Shown in pieces: positions 35,214 to 47,678 of a stretch of DNA of 64,000 nucleotides; the stretch's first letter is position 1, and the number at the start of each line of letters is the position of its first letter. The notes beneath the pieces are model-generated. The model was not told the DNA's origin, ran no database searches, and worked only from the letters and a program-made list of their open reading frames with translations. The stretch comes from Excoecaria cochinchinensis (taxonomy: Eukaryota > Streptophyta > Magnoliopsida > Malpighiales > Euphorbiaceae), in contig CANTUQ010000055.1 in NCBI GenBank assembly GCA_947683425.1, forward strand, positions 23,616,001 to 23,680,000. The letters run 5' to 3'. A program made the translations under genes and the position numbers.

Positions 35214-38200
35214 TGTAACACCCCTTACTCGTACATGGCATATCATATGATAACATATTCGGTGTATGATGACAAATGAAGAATCCCACCAGACAAAATA
35301 CAGTAGGAACAATAACAAATAATGACAAACCGAATTATAAAATTTCATTCGGTATAAAACAATTTCACATATTACAAACAACAAAGTTCACAATTTTACC
35401 TTGTACATACTTTTCTAGTAAGTTTCCTTTCACATTAATCATATTACATTCAAATCATAATTACTGAAACCAATTCTATTTACATACATTTGACAAATAC
35501 AAAATCTATTTAAGGAACTTTTACAGACTCGTTGGCCTCAATTGACGCAGATTGTCCTTGTTGACACCTCTGTCTCTAAAACCTGCATGGATGAAAGACC
35601 CATGCTAAGCTAATAGCTTAGTGGAGAACACACATGATATAGATGACTACTGATAGTAATCATCAACAATTACACACAAATGATGCATATAATAATTTAC
35701 ACTTACATCTATTTATTATAGGCAATTATACATTAAACATGTATACAATTCTACAACTCAATGAAATCACATACTTACTTATTAGGGTAGTCATTTATGA
35801 CATTATACAAACATGTATGTGACGTACACCAAACCCGGAGGACCTCGAAAACCCACTTTTAGGGATCGAGAGAGGCTCATAAAACTTGTGAGGTTACAAG
35901 GGTATCTATTTTGGGCAATAAGAGGTGTTTTGGAGTCGCCACCCATTAGAACATTGGAAAAGTTCATCTAGCCTCATAGAGCCTAAGACGATGCGTATGT
36001 GTCTATTTTTGGCAACAAGAGATATTTTGGAATTTCCATCCCAATAGAACATTGGACAGGTCCATCTAACCTCATGAAGCCTAAGACCAACGAGAGTTCA
36101 GGACTTTACTCTTATTCATACTTTGGTCAAAATTATAAATGAGTTTTTTGAAGTTAAAATTTCATTCCTCTTCTCATACAATCTAATGCAATTATTAAAG
36201 CACAAGTCAAACACATAACAAAAAGCAGTAAATAATACGATTAAAATAAAGCAAATAAAAGTACATTATCTTATAATAAACAGGAGCGGAATACAACCCC
36301 AATAAAAGAAAATTTAAATCATGCATAAAACAGGACATTTATTCAAGGTGAGGACATTGGTCCTTGCATATATACTTAAAAGAATGATTTTAAGTGACAT
36401 TTCATTAGAGGAAAAATTATGACTTTGGTCCCATTTTATTAAAGAAAACCTTATCTTAATTATAAAAATTCTTTTTGTGATTTTTATATTAACGAACATA
36501 AAAATAAAAGTGGAGAGTAAAAAAAAAGCTTAACTAATGAAAATGAAAAGGTTGAGAAGAATGAACCAAAATGATGTCTCCAAATCATCACAATTAACAG
36601 AATTAACAACATTAAAATAAAATATTAGAAGCATAAATAATGGCAAAATAATAGAAAAATATTAATGAAATACTTAAAATTAGTAATGCAAAGACATAAT
36701 GTTGAAAAAGGAATTGACACCTAGGGAGGGCCAAAGAAAGACGAGGGACGGTCGTCCGAGAGGTGACCGACGAGCATAAGAAGCTTTCCGTAACGTCCCA
36801 TTGCTTGCTTTAAGCGACGGCCGTCGAACAGTCCTTCTTCCCATTGATCGCCTCCAGGTTTCAAAAATACCAAATAAACTCCATTTTTTAATGCACAAAA
36901 GCTTAGATTTATTATATTTTATGAATCTTAGGCCACCACTTCATGCAATTGTGTTAAATAAATCATTAATAAAATAAATCTAACACAAAATAACAAAATA
37001 CCAAGCAAATAAATTAATTTATTATTTTGACTAAATCATGTATTTCATGTCCAAATATTGAAATTAATGCCATAATAACTATTTTGAACCCAGAATATTT
37101 ACCCTCAGAATTCTGATATCTGAAAGGTGAGAATAGTCAAATCTCATTAAATTCCACAAAATTGGTTGAATTAAAAAAAATCACTTTCTTTTTCTAAAGT
37201 CTCTTCAGAAAATAATGGAAATTATAGAAGAATTAAGCCAAGAAAAGATAATTGATTTCTCTTCCTCAACTTCAATCTAGATTCTTTGAGAATAAAGAAA
37301 GAAAACTAATGTAAAAAGAATTTTTTTTTGCTTATGAAAAACCAAATTTTCTCTTCCAAAAAAAAAAAAAGAAAAATTCTTCTTCTCTCCTCTATTTTCC
37401 TCTTCTTCTCACCTCTATATTTATAGGCTAGCATTTGATTTAAGGATAAATATAAAATTTTTTGATTTATCCTTAAAGGTGAGTGTAAATATTTGATTTA
37501 TCCTTAAAGATAAATGTTAACATTTGATTTATCCTTATAAATAAATGATCTCAAATTAACTTTAAAGATAAAATTAACTTTTTATAATTTATCTTCAAGG
37601 ATAAATACTAAATATTTAATTTATCCTTTAGGATAAAGTGGTTTCATATTATTTTTAGGGATAAAATCAAACATTTATAATTTTTCCAGTAAGATAAATA
37701 CTCAAATCTAGCAATGATCATATATATATGTAACACATAGCATAAAATTCTCATATAATAATATATTTCACATTCAATATTTAAATAAAATATCCTTAAT
37801 ACTTTACATGGTACTATACAATATATTCACACACACATATACAATATATTCACACACACATTCATTAACTTCCATGTAACAATATTCCATGAATACCATT
37901 ATCCTTTTAATATCATTTAATTTCTTATTAACATGCTTCACAAGCACATTTAACATTAACATATATATTATTATCACATAATTTAATACTAACATAACAT
38001 CAATAATAGCATACACACGCTTAACATTTCAATAAGTACTTTCAACCAAGTTGTATTGCTCATGAACAATTAATATAACATGCCAATTCATTTTTAACTT
38101 TGTTTGATCATTTCCGATTATTTAGGCCATTAAATACTTCACTAATTACTCATGTTCATAACCTATTTATTTATGTTACCAAGTGGTAACCACTCATATA

Positions 38201-39606
38201 TTCATCATACAACTCTAGACATGTATCAGATAAGTTTCGATAAAGTTCGGGTTTGATTCGGGATGAAAAATGGGCAATATAGTCAAAACAAGGGTGAGAG
38301 ATGGCCACGACTCATTCTGGGATGCCCGTCCTTGGCAAAATCATGCTTGAGGGATGGCCATGACTCATTGAGGGACAGCTGACCCAACTCTTGCACTTAA
38401 AAGACAGCTCTTTTCAACAAAATAGAATGTAACCTCAACTTGTACAGCTAGAAACACAAAGCAAACATTGTTTTTAGCCAAATTGGTCTCATAACAATTA
38501 ATCTCCTAGATGAAAATTTTCTAATGGCACAAATTTCAAGTCATTTGGAGCTGTATCCAAAGATTTAAGGCCTAAGAAGCACAGACTGATCCATTGACAT
38601 GCCTAAAGAAAAAAAGCTACTATTTTGGGCATTTTTGAGGAACTTAGAGGCAAAATTAAATTATGACTATTTCTAAGACATTTTTAGGCACAGAAGTCCT
38701 AGTTCTAACTGAACTTGAATCATGCAAATAGGAGTTTTAAACTTGACTTATGGTCAAAATAGTCACCAAAGGTCAATCTGAACTTCTGGGCAGAATTATC
38801 TTTTTAAAATCAATATGCTCAAATTCGAGCAAATCCACACAACCAGTCACAATGCCCAACTAAAATCAACACAAATCACTTATAAACATATCAGAAATAT
38901 GCAAATCATCAATATAAAACTAATTACACACAAATTCCTAAACCTTTTTCTCATTTGCTCCTATTTAGTTCACTTTGCACTTGCTTCTCATGCCTTCTCT
39001 TTTCCTTTTGCTCTAAAAGTTTTCTCCACTAAAATCATGTTTCAATTTTTAGAATTATAATCATTAAATTATAATTCTAGATTTTTAATTCCATGAGGAG
39101 AGGAGAAAAAACACACCAAAATCTTACCTCAAACATGTAAGAACACTAAAATCACTTAACTAACTTGAACAAGACTTGAGGAAGACTTTAATGGTGAATT
39201 ATTGCACTTGAACTAAGAAGAAGATGAAGAAAGAAAGAAGAAATATAGATCTCCCCTTTGAATGGTTGGCCAACATGAAAATGAACAAGCCAAATTCTTC
39301 ACACCTTTTATATGCATGTAAATGCTTAGGTGGCACAACCTTCACTTAACACATGTTATCCACGTACTCACATGCTAATCACACTTAGGTTTAATTAATT
39401 CCACTTAACCTTAATTAATCCATCATTAACCACTAAATCAAATAATATCTATTTAGTCACTTGACTATTTTCTTTAAGTCCTTCTTGAACTTTTCAATTT
39501 AATCGTTTAAGTCCCAAACATAAATACTTGAACAATTTCACAACTTAGGCCACTCCCGTACCCCTAAGGTATATAATGCGACTAGGGTACAAGTCGAGGC
39601 CTTATA
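35214..39606 (-). mobile_element. Solo chromovirus-type LTR (Y) with nested LTR T
   Basis: Plus-strand start TGTAACACCCCTTACTCG and end ACTAGGGTACAAGTCG...CCTTATA, matching the two ends of the chromovirus LTR group in minus orientation (the terminal G is mutated). Flanks TTACA (35209-35213) and GTACA (39607-39611) fit a 5-bp target duplication with one change. Without T it is about 2.5 kb. GATGGCCACGACTCATT-type words lie at 38283-38390. Confidence 0.75.
35818..37727 (-). mobile_element. Truncated Tat-like LTR (T) inside Y
   Basis: Starts TGTGACGTACACC like other minus-orientation Tat-like LTRs and matches E0 closely (look-alike box 35931-35942, hairpin words 36722-36850, splice-donor-like box near 37097, TATA-like sequence near 37420). 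It lacks the segment ending GTGTCTACA. ATGTA occurs at 35813-35817 and again at 37728-37732, so the insertion edges may be precise with a terminal deletion, but in this AT-rich sequence that could be chance. Confidence 0.7.
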
Positions 39607-41987
39607 GTACAGGCTGGTCGAGTCACGAGCAAAGGCAATTTTGTAAATTTAAACCCATTTTTTGAGTGATGCCCTTCTGTCACTGAGTGTCGTCCGTCTG
39701 TGGTGTCGTTCACAACGAGAAATCTGCATCTTATCATATTTTAAAGAGGGAAAGATTTGAAGGGATTTTCAGGGCTGATTTCAAGGCATCAAAAATCTGA
39801 TTTCCACTAGATTTTTGGTGATTTGATTTCCTAAAATCAAGTTTTCCATTTTGAAAAAAAAAGGAATAAAAGCTTTCATTTGGCAGATTTTTAAGGGGGA
39901 AAATTTTAGAGAGAAAGGAGGAGAACGGATTTTACCTAAAGTTCTTTTTCTTCCTTTTGAAAATCTAATTTTTTATAGAGAGTTTTCTGAGAGAGAAAAA
40001 AAATTCTTTTCTTAGATAGTTCTTCTTTTTCTTCCATTATCTTTCAAAAAACACAGCAAACCAAAATCAAAAAGGGTTCTTTGATTTTGAATGCAATTGT
40101 GAAATCCAAAGGAGGGCATAAGCATGCATTCATTCTCTAGAGACCAAAACAATCTGAGGGTAAATATACTGGCCCTAGTTCTCTATTTTTCCTCTGCTTA
40201 AAATCAATTAAACATCATGTAAATGTTTTGAGATATTGATTTGTATTAAATTTGTAATTTATTACTATTCTCAGTTTTTCTCAATTTAGATAAGTGTTTG
40301 GAAGTCTAGGAGTGATTTCATTGTGTTTTTAGGTCATTATATGTATGAAATAGTGTTAATCAACATCAAATGAGTTAAAAATAGAGGTCTATGCGTGATT
40401 CTGCATTCTAGGCATGACAGACAGGAAAAAGACTCTAGCGACGCCCGTCTCTTAAGCAAGCGATGGGACATAGCGGAGCTCCCTTTTTCCCGTCGTTTGC
40501 CCTCCTGGAGCTATCCGTCCCTTCTACCTGGCCATCCGTGGCTTCTGTTTAGCTGTTTTTTAATTATTTTAATGTATTCCTTTTCCTGTTTGATGTTATA
40601 TTGCATGTGATTTGTTTATTTCTTGATCTTAGTAAGTAACAATATCTTTTTGCCATTAAAATGCTTTTATTTTCTTTAATTTCATTATTGCATTTATTAA
40701 TTAATTTAAATATGTTTGTATGGTGTATCTTACAAAATGAATGCATGGTTTGCATGCATTTTATGTTATTTTATTTTACTATTTTTGCATGTGTACTATT
40801 CACTTATCATATTAATGTATTTTATTTAATTCATTTTATTTTATACTTGTGTGTTATTTTTATTTTATTTTGTATTCTTTTGCTTCTCCGTTTTTTTATG
40901 TTATTTTTACATTTATTTCTTTATACTTTATTTATTTATTTATTGCATTACTAATTATTTATTTCCTTATAATACGTTTATTTATTTTTGTCGCATTACT
41001 AACTATTTGTTTTCTTTTGCTTTGTTGATTTAATGAACTCACACGCATACGTGTGTTTTTCGACGAATGGAGATTTGAAGGATAGGATGCATGGGTGCAT
41101 TGAGTTACAGTAGTTTATTTTTGTACTTTATTTATTTTCCACTTTTTTAGCTTATTTTTCTTATTTTATTTTGGTTTATATTTGTAATAATAAAGGATTT
41201 TTATGCACGTTAACCTAAAAATTCACCAAAAAGATTTTGTACATAATCAAGGGTGTTTTCTTAATAAAAAGATTTTTATGCACGCATATGTGTATTTGGT
41301 ATGTATTTGATTTATTGGAATTGAATTATTTCATAAAAAATGTATGAGTTTGATAAGAAATTACTGGGTTGGTGAATATTTGATTGGATTAAAGGTTAGG
41401 TGAGCTTTTTGAATTTGTTTTGTTGAAACTCTATTTTTGGGTTCCTTTGAACAGTTATGGCATTTTGCTTATAATTTGAGTTATAGAGCTCTAAATGACT
41501 TGATTTTAGTGGCTATAGATCCTTAAGACATGTATCTTTAATTTTCTAGAAGAGATAAAAATCATATTTTGCCTCTAAGATGTGTAAAGATGCAGTTAAA
41601 TGTCTAAGTTGAATTATATCCCTATTGTTGGAATAGTTTGTATTAAATTGAGCATAACTCTTAGATTACTTGTCCAAATTGGGTGATTTTTGTTCCATAA
41701 CAACCAGAAACATAGTAGAACATTTTTTGTGAAGACCTTGTTGCCTAGAAATGTCATTATCTTAGTGGAATTCCCTAATTACAGTAGCCTCAAGAATCTA
41801 TACAATATGTAAAATTGTCCAAAAATACTGTTGGAGCAGTTCGCATTCTTTTTAGCATATCTCTTTAGTCTAATGTCCAAATTGGATTATTTTTGTCTCA
41901 AAATGACCAAAAGACATAATAGAACAATTTTTTGACAGACATATTTGCTTAATGAAATTACTTAATTACTGTAGCCTTTGGTGGCTG

Positions 41988-42112
41988 GCCGAAAAACACA
42001 GCTGTGCTTTTAATAGAACACAACTGTGTTTTTTGCAAATAATCTAGTGATCTGATTAGAAAACACAACTATTTTTTTTTCATAAAACATGACTGTGCTT
42101 TAGAGTAAATTA
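41988..42112. repeat. AAACACAGCTGTG word cluster (chromovirus-type LTR)
   Basis: AAACACAGCTGTGCTTTT, AACACAACTGTGTTTT and two diverged copies within 125 bp of LTR X. The same words occur in the Tat-like E1 LTR at 28260-28450. Confidence 0.75.
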
Positions 42113-42675
42113 TTCCCTCTTCACCAATGCATACAAGAATTAATTCAGTGCCTCCAGTTTAACTCCGAAGTATTTAGAAACGCTTGAAATTTAAATGTTA
42201 CTTATTTATTGATTAAGCAATGAGGATATTTGATTAAATTACATTAAATAGAGTCTTAAAAAGTGAATATTATTTATCCAATGAATTCTAATTTGAATTA
42301 AATGATAATGAAACTTGTCTAATAGCATTAAATGATAAGAAATGAATAAAGAGACTTATGTTACATGAATTTACATAGAATATTAACGTGAATATAATGT
42401 AATGTGTTAGAATTGTTTATGTAAATGCCATACTTTGAGAAATTGTGTAAGTTTATGTATATTTTTGAATATATTAAATGAATATAAGCATGTTAAGTAA
42501 ATTATTGTATTAATATAACTGATATAAATATAAATGTTATAAAGGAATAATTGTAGACATGATTATAGTTGATGGTGTATTTATTTGAAAGGATGCATAA
42601 ACGAGTATAGTGTAAAATGGAAAAGTTAGTGAAAACTCTATGTTATGCCTGAATTGTACATGGTCATGGATAGAT

Positions 42676-42781
42676 AGGCATGCCTCTAAGGGATAATGAT
42701 TGCAGCTGCTAGTGAGGACACCGAATGGTGTCTAATGTTGATACCTATTTGGTATCTAGTGTATCGAGACCGTTGTGTCTC
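42676..42781 (+). other. Palindrome and stem-loop cluster in LTR X
   Basis: AGGCATGCCT (42676-42685), GCAGCTGC (42702-42709; other LTRs have GCTGCAGC), then GACACC-GAAT-GGTGTC (42717-42732), GATACC-TATTT-GGTATC (42740-42756) and GAGAC/GTCTC (42766-42781). A further GATACC/GGTATC stem-loop begins at 42818 and was split by Tk. Confidence 0.85.
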
Positions 42782-43547
42782 TAGTGATTGAAACTATTTA
42801 CTCGTTATCTAGTGTTTGATACCTTAGTTGTAACACCCATTCCCGACCACATGATTACCTCAGCTAAAGCAGTCGAGAACAGTTGCTATGTAATAAAACA
42901 CAAACACACATCGCTATCACACCCACATGCCAAAACCTGTACAATTAAAATTTCATCACACACATACTCACATGTAGTGAATATCTCATGTTAATTTACA
43001 CATTCACATACATGCATACATCATACAAATATACTGCAGGCTTACATTATGATTCTAATTATTACATTCATACATATTCCTTGGTTGCAAAAGGATTTAA
43101 CCGAATATACAAAACTCATTATTAACATGTAATACCCCCAAAAACTTACAAAACAGACACTCCTAGTGTTGACCGTCGGTAATACGAATTCGTCCTTCAA
43201 CACACTTCGTGTCCAAACCTACACGGATTAGAAAAGAAACCCATGCTAAACGATAACACTTAGTAGGGAAACAACGTATAGCATATACATATATACATGA
43301 TAACTGATATCAAAAAAATAACATGCAACAGTTCATACTTAAATTATTAACTTATAAGCATGCATATAGTTTATACACATAGCACGATTGCTTATACACA
43401 AACTAAATCAACATTCATGTAATCATCGTAAACTTATCAATGTGTACAGTAGATCATACATATCAATTTAACTGCTTATGTTTACCATAATTTTGTTTAT
43501 TTAGGTTTGCCTGCAATTCAATAACGCGGATAACGGGTATCGCATTG

Positions 43548-43739
43548 GTACCCTGAGGTACAGTAAATTTAGTGTATCCGTGTATACTCAGATTTGCATT
43601 GATACCTTAAGGTATAGTAAAATTCAACATATTCAATGTTTCACATCGAAAAATCCAGCAAGGATTCAAATCGCATTGTGATTCCAGAGGAATCGAACGC
43701 ATTGGATTACAGTACTTTGATCCTATAGGCATGCCTATA
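43548..43739 (-). other. Palindrome and stem-loop cluster in Tk 3' LTR
   Basis: GTACC-CTGA-GGTAC (43548-43561), the 14-bp palindrome ATACCTTAAGGTAT (43602-43615), AATCC-AGCAA-GGATT (43652-43666), GATTCC-AGA-GGAATC (43680-43694) and the 16-bp palindrome TATAGGCATGCCTATA (43724-43739). Confidence 0.85.
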
Positions 43740-44104
43740 AATCCACTACTTGACTTGCAGGCTATAAATACTCAATTCAATTATTAGTTTATTTGATCAC
43801 ATGATCCAGCAGTTACAACGAGTTATTAGAGCAAATATTAATATTGTTCCTCTATTACACACATTTGTAAGCCAATGACAAATCCACATTCTTGGCCACC
43901 ATCATGCCATTATTTTAACTCTTCACATAGCTCATGAAATAACTTGGCATAACAAACCATATAAACTCATTAATCACATATGATCATCCCATTTGATATC
44001 AGCATTAAGTACTTATTAAGTGTTATTATACTTAATTAATCATTACTTTACCATTCGGACACCAATCATGAATGACTAAGAATTCTTCAAAAAAATAGGG
44101 TACT

Positions 44105-44505
44105 TCACGGTCATAACCATTTTGGTTGTCACTGTGACATACCAAAGGTTTCAAAACAGAATGTAATCTAGGGTATCTCACGGTCACAACCATTTTTATT
44201 GTCACCGTGATATACACAAATTACCAGAATAAAATGTAACTCTTGAGTATCTCACGGTCACAACCATTTTGGTTATCACCGTGACATACTCCCTTGGTGC
44301 AAGGCAGAATGCAAATCAAGGTACCTCACGGTCACAACCATTTTGGTTGTCACCGTGACATACCAAGTTCACTTCGGGCATAATAGAATTCATGGTACCT
44401 CACAGTCACAACTATTTTGGTTGTCACCGTGACATACCAATCACAACTAGGCAGAATGCAAACTTTGCATACCTCACGGCGGCAATCTCTTGGTTGTCAC
44501 CATGA
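44105..44505 (-). repeat. 74-bp tandem array of 33-bp inverted repeats (Tk 3' LTR)
   Basis: Six units start at 44105, 44178, 44252, 44326, 44400 and 44474, giving a 73-74 bp period. Each begins with an inverted repeat of the form TCACGGTCACAACC - central AT - GGTTGTCACCGTGA. The segments between the inverted repeats (with GGCAGAATGCAAATC-like words) are less conserved than the arms. Confidence 0.92.
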
Positions 44506-45561
44506 CCTATGCAGAAGTTGCAAATCACAATGGTGTAAACAACCTCTTTTTGCATATCATTCACAAGACTTACCATTTAACCATTTCACTCTTATATACG
44601 TATGCCAACCAACTTATTAACTAGCATATTACACAATTTCCATTTCAATTAACTCAATTCGAGATGCATAGAATTAGGCACATTACATGTTCCACAACCC
44701 TAGTTATAGCTCATTATGTTATAGGCATCTCTTATTCACATGCCATTAGAGTTTTTCAAGAAATATATACCAAGCAATTTTTATACTAATCACATAGCAA
44801 ATATCCAAGTGCCAACATTTAACATTCAATATAACAAAATCAACTAACATATAACCAAAACAAAGCAAGTTTCCCAAGCCCTGTTACCTAAGCTCCTATT
44901 GCTCACTTAGCACTAGATTCACCAACTTTGGCCTTTCCCTTGCTCTTCTTCAATTCTTCAGCTACCAAATCAAGTCCAATTTCCATAATTGGGATACCCA
45001 TGTCAATATCCACAGACATTCAAACATCTAGAAATAGAAGAAGAAGAAGAAGAAGAAGAAGAAGAAGAAAGGCACAAGCAATCAACTCTTACCTTGCTGA
45101 ATTTCAGATTCTAAACATAAGCAACCAACAACTCAACATTTACAGGTTTCCTAAGAGATGCACGGGTAGGAAAAAGAAGAAGAAGCAAAATTTGAGAGAA
45201 AAGAGTGGCTGTAAACACATGCAATTCCATCAACTTTCTCTCTCTTCCAAAAGCTTATATTGCATGTTATGGAATTAGGTGGCAACTCCATCAATGGACA
45301 CCCGGATTGCACTAGGTTTCCATTAATCCCTTTTTGCTTTTGTTAACTTCCATAACCTCTAATTAAACTTGCTTAAGACTTAACATGCACATTAACTATT
45401 AGGGCACTCAAACTATTTATTTCTTCAATTAGGTCCTCAATCACTTACAGTTTAATTCTTACTCATTTACAATTAATCCAAATTTTAACACACTACAATT
45501 TAGCATGCCCACTACTCACAACTAATCCCTTTACCACTAGGGTACACTTCTGGCCATTACA

Positions 45562-45580
45562 ACTCTCCCCTCCTAAAAAG
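45562..45580 (-). promoter_or_regulatory. Polypurine tract of Tk
   Basis: On the minus strand TTTTTAGGAGGGGAGAGT precedes the 3' LTR start TGTAATGGCC. The upstream GACGAAATTC matches N1. Confidence 0.82.
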
Positions 45581-45594
45581 AATTTCGTCTGCGA

Positions 45595-45950
45595 AATTCA
45601 TACCTGGGTCAAATAGGTGGGGATATTGCTCTCGCATAGTCGCTTCTAGTTCCTATGTTGCTTCTTCCACTCCGTGATGCTGCTACAGAACTTTCGCAAG
45701 TGGAATCTATTTGTTGCGAAGCTGCCTCACGTCTCTTGCTAGAATTGCTTTCGGTTTCTCATCGTAAGAGAAATCCGATTGAATCTCAACTTCTTGCACA
45801 AGTATCACATGAGACTCATCTGATCGGTACTTCCTCAACATAGACACATGAAAAACATCGTGGAGTTTGGCTAGAGCCGGAGGCAGAGCTAATCAGTAAG
45901 CCACTGAACCCACTATATCCAACACTTCATATGGCCCAATAAATCTCGGA
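45595..45950 (-). pseudogene. Tk integrase C-terminus and chromodomain
   Basis: Minus-strand translation reads ALPPALAKLHDVFHVSMLRK, then YDEKPKAILARDVRQLRNK and, after stops, an EEAT.ELEATMREQYPHLF end. This is the chromodomain arrangement that follows the integrase in chromoviruses and in the family directs integration toward particular chromatin. Three in-frame stops fall in the chromodomain segment, two of them where tryptophan or arginine/glutamine codons are expected. Confidence 0.8.
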
Positions 45951-46153
45951 CTCAATTTCCCTTTCAATACCTTTCTCTAAGGAGACACTTTTAAAAATAC
46001 CTTATCACTCACATTAAATTCAATATCCTTCCTTTTTAAATCCGCATACGACTTCTGTTTGTCACTAGCTGCTTTCAATCATTGTTGAATGATTCTAGCC
46101 TTTTCTTCTGTATCTCTTACCAAATCCGGTCCAACAAGCTTATGCTCACCTAA

Positions 46154-46978
46154 TTATGTCCAGTAGATCGGCGTTCGATACTTCCTACCATACAACACTT
46201 CATATGGTGCCATACCAATACTTGTCTGAAAACTGTTGTTATAAACAAATTCCATTAGTGGAATGTATTTATCCCAACTCTTAGAAAAATCTAAAACACA
46301 TGCCCTCATCAAATCCTCTAATACCTGAATAACCCTTTCTGACTGTCCATCCATCTGAGGATGAAACGCTGTACTGAAATTCAACTTGGTGCCCAAAGCA
46401 GCTTGTAGACTTTTCTAGAACTTAGAAGTAAACCTCAAATCCCTATCAGATACAATAGATAATGGCACTCCATGAAGTCTGACAATTTTTTTTACGTACA
46501 ATTCAGCCACTCGGTCCATCGAATAATCCATTCGAACTGGTATAAAGTGAGTTGATTTTGAAAATCTATCCACAATAACCCACACAACATCTTGTTATTT
46601 TGAAGTCATAGGCAGACTAGAAACAAAATCCATGGTGATGTTATCCCATTTCCATTGTGGAATGGAAAGAGGATTCAACAAACCATGTGGAACCTGATGT
46701 TCCGCTTTCACCTGCTGATAGGTCAGACACTTGAACACATATTTCGCAACATCCCTCTTCATACCAGGCCACCAATATAGTTGTTTCAAATCCCGATACA
46801 TTTTATTTCCTCTTGGATACATGGTAAAAATAGTATTATGTGCCTCATACATCAACCTCTTTCTCAATCTATTATCATTTGCAACACATAACCGATTCCC
46901 ATAAAACAATACACCTTCTTCATTCACTGCATAGTCAGTCTTGTCACCACTCATCACTAACTGCAAAATCTGTTGCAA
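46154..46978 (-). pseudogene. Tk integrase, zinc-binding and catalytic core
   Basis: The H2C2 zinc region is recognisable (YEAHNTIF, YWWPGMKRDVAKYV, KCLTYQQVKAEHQ), but one His and one Cys position are Tyr (MYPRG; CLTY). The catalytic core has IVDRFSKSTHF, VSDRDLRF and GQSERVIQVLED, so the D, D and E residues are present. Between 46396 and 46594 the frame is broken by a stop (SKF* then KSLQ). In an active element it would insert the DNA copy into the chromosome. Confidence 0.87.
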
Positions 46979-47071
46979 CTTGAGATCGCTTTTCTATACA
47001 GTAATCAATTCATCTCTAAATACAGGTCTTGCTTTTAATTGAACTAACAATGCCCCATCTGCAGTAAATCT

Positions 47072-47612
47072 CTATCTCACATGTTTTAACTTCATAGCCG
47101 AAACAAATTTTCTACTCAATGCATCCGCCACCACATTGGCTTTACCCGGGTGATAGTCCACTATGCATTCATAGTCCTGAAATAGTTCGAGCCATCTACG
47201 CTGTCTCAAATTCAACTCTTTCTGGGTTAGCAAATATTTTAGGCTTTTGTGATTAGTGAAAATCTTACATTTCTCACCATACGGGTAGTGTCGCCAAATC
47301 TTTAAAGCAAACACCACTGCTGCCAATTCCAAATCATGAGTTGGATAATTCTGTTCATGTGGCTTCAATTGTCTTGAGGCATATGCCACCACCTTTCCAT
47401 CCTGCATTAATACACAACCCCAAACCTATACCAGAAGCATCACTATACAATACATACTCTTTGCCAGAAATAGGCTGAGCTAAGATTGGTGCCTCCACCA
47501 ACATCCTCTTCAATTGTTCGAAGCTTGATTGACACTTTTCTGTCCACTCAAACTTAATTCCCTCCCGAAGCAATCTGGTTATAGGTGAAGCTATTACAGA
47601 AAACCCTTTCAC
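47072..47612 (-). pseudogene. Tk RNase H
   Basis: Two overlapping frames: 47612-47355 (VKGFSVIASPITRLLREG ... LYSDASGIGLG) and 47407-47072 (DGKVVAYASRQLKPHEQNYP ... ADALSRK), joined by a frameshift in the GLG.VLMQ region. Catalytic positions SDAS and ELAAVVFALK are present; the usual TDHKSL is TNHKSL, a change at an active-site Asp. It would degrade the RNA strand during reverse transcription. Confidence 0.87.
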
Positions 47613-47678
47613 AAATCTTCTATAGTATCCAGCTAATCCCAGGAAGCTGAGAACATCAGGTATATTCCTTGGTGGCTT

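Larger units (their letters stand above)
34956..41300 (+). mobile_element. 3' LTR of Em1, split by LTR Y, right end missing
   Basis: Two parts, 34956-35213 and 39607 to about 41300, separated by Y. Contains GACGCCCGTC-type words at 35150-35205, 39662-39705 and 40430-40540, and the TCTGAGGGTAAATA box near 40155. It loses similarity to sister LTRs soon after the TTATGCACGTTAA segment (about 41200), so the last few hundred bases including GCGTCACA are missing. The exact junction is uncertain by about 100 bp; a short direct repeat GATTTTTATGCACG (41198 and 41272) lies there. Confidence 0.75.
42829..45561 (-). repeat. 3' LTR of Tk (2.73 kb)
   Basis: Plus-strand ends TGTAACACCCATTCC...GGCCATTACA. 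Collinear with 54034-56723 with scattered substitutions and indels, including a longer AAG microsatellite (about 45030-45070) than the other copy. Contains the stem-loop cluster (43548-43739) and the 74-bp array (44105-44505). Confidence 0.92.

Noticed and set aside
35818..37727. Treating T as a complete solo LTR
   Set aside because: The GTGTCTACA end is missing and the ATGTA repeat lies in AT-rich sequence, so only a truncated LTR is claimed.
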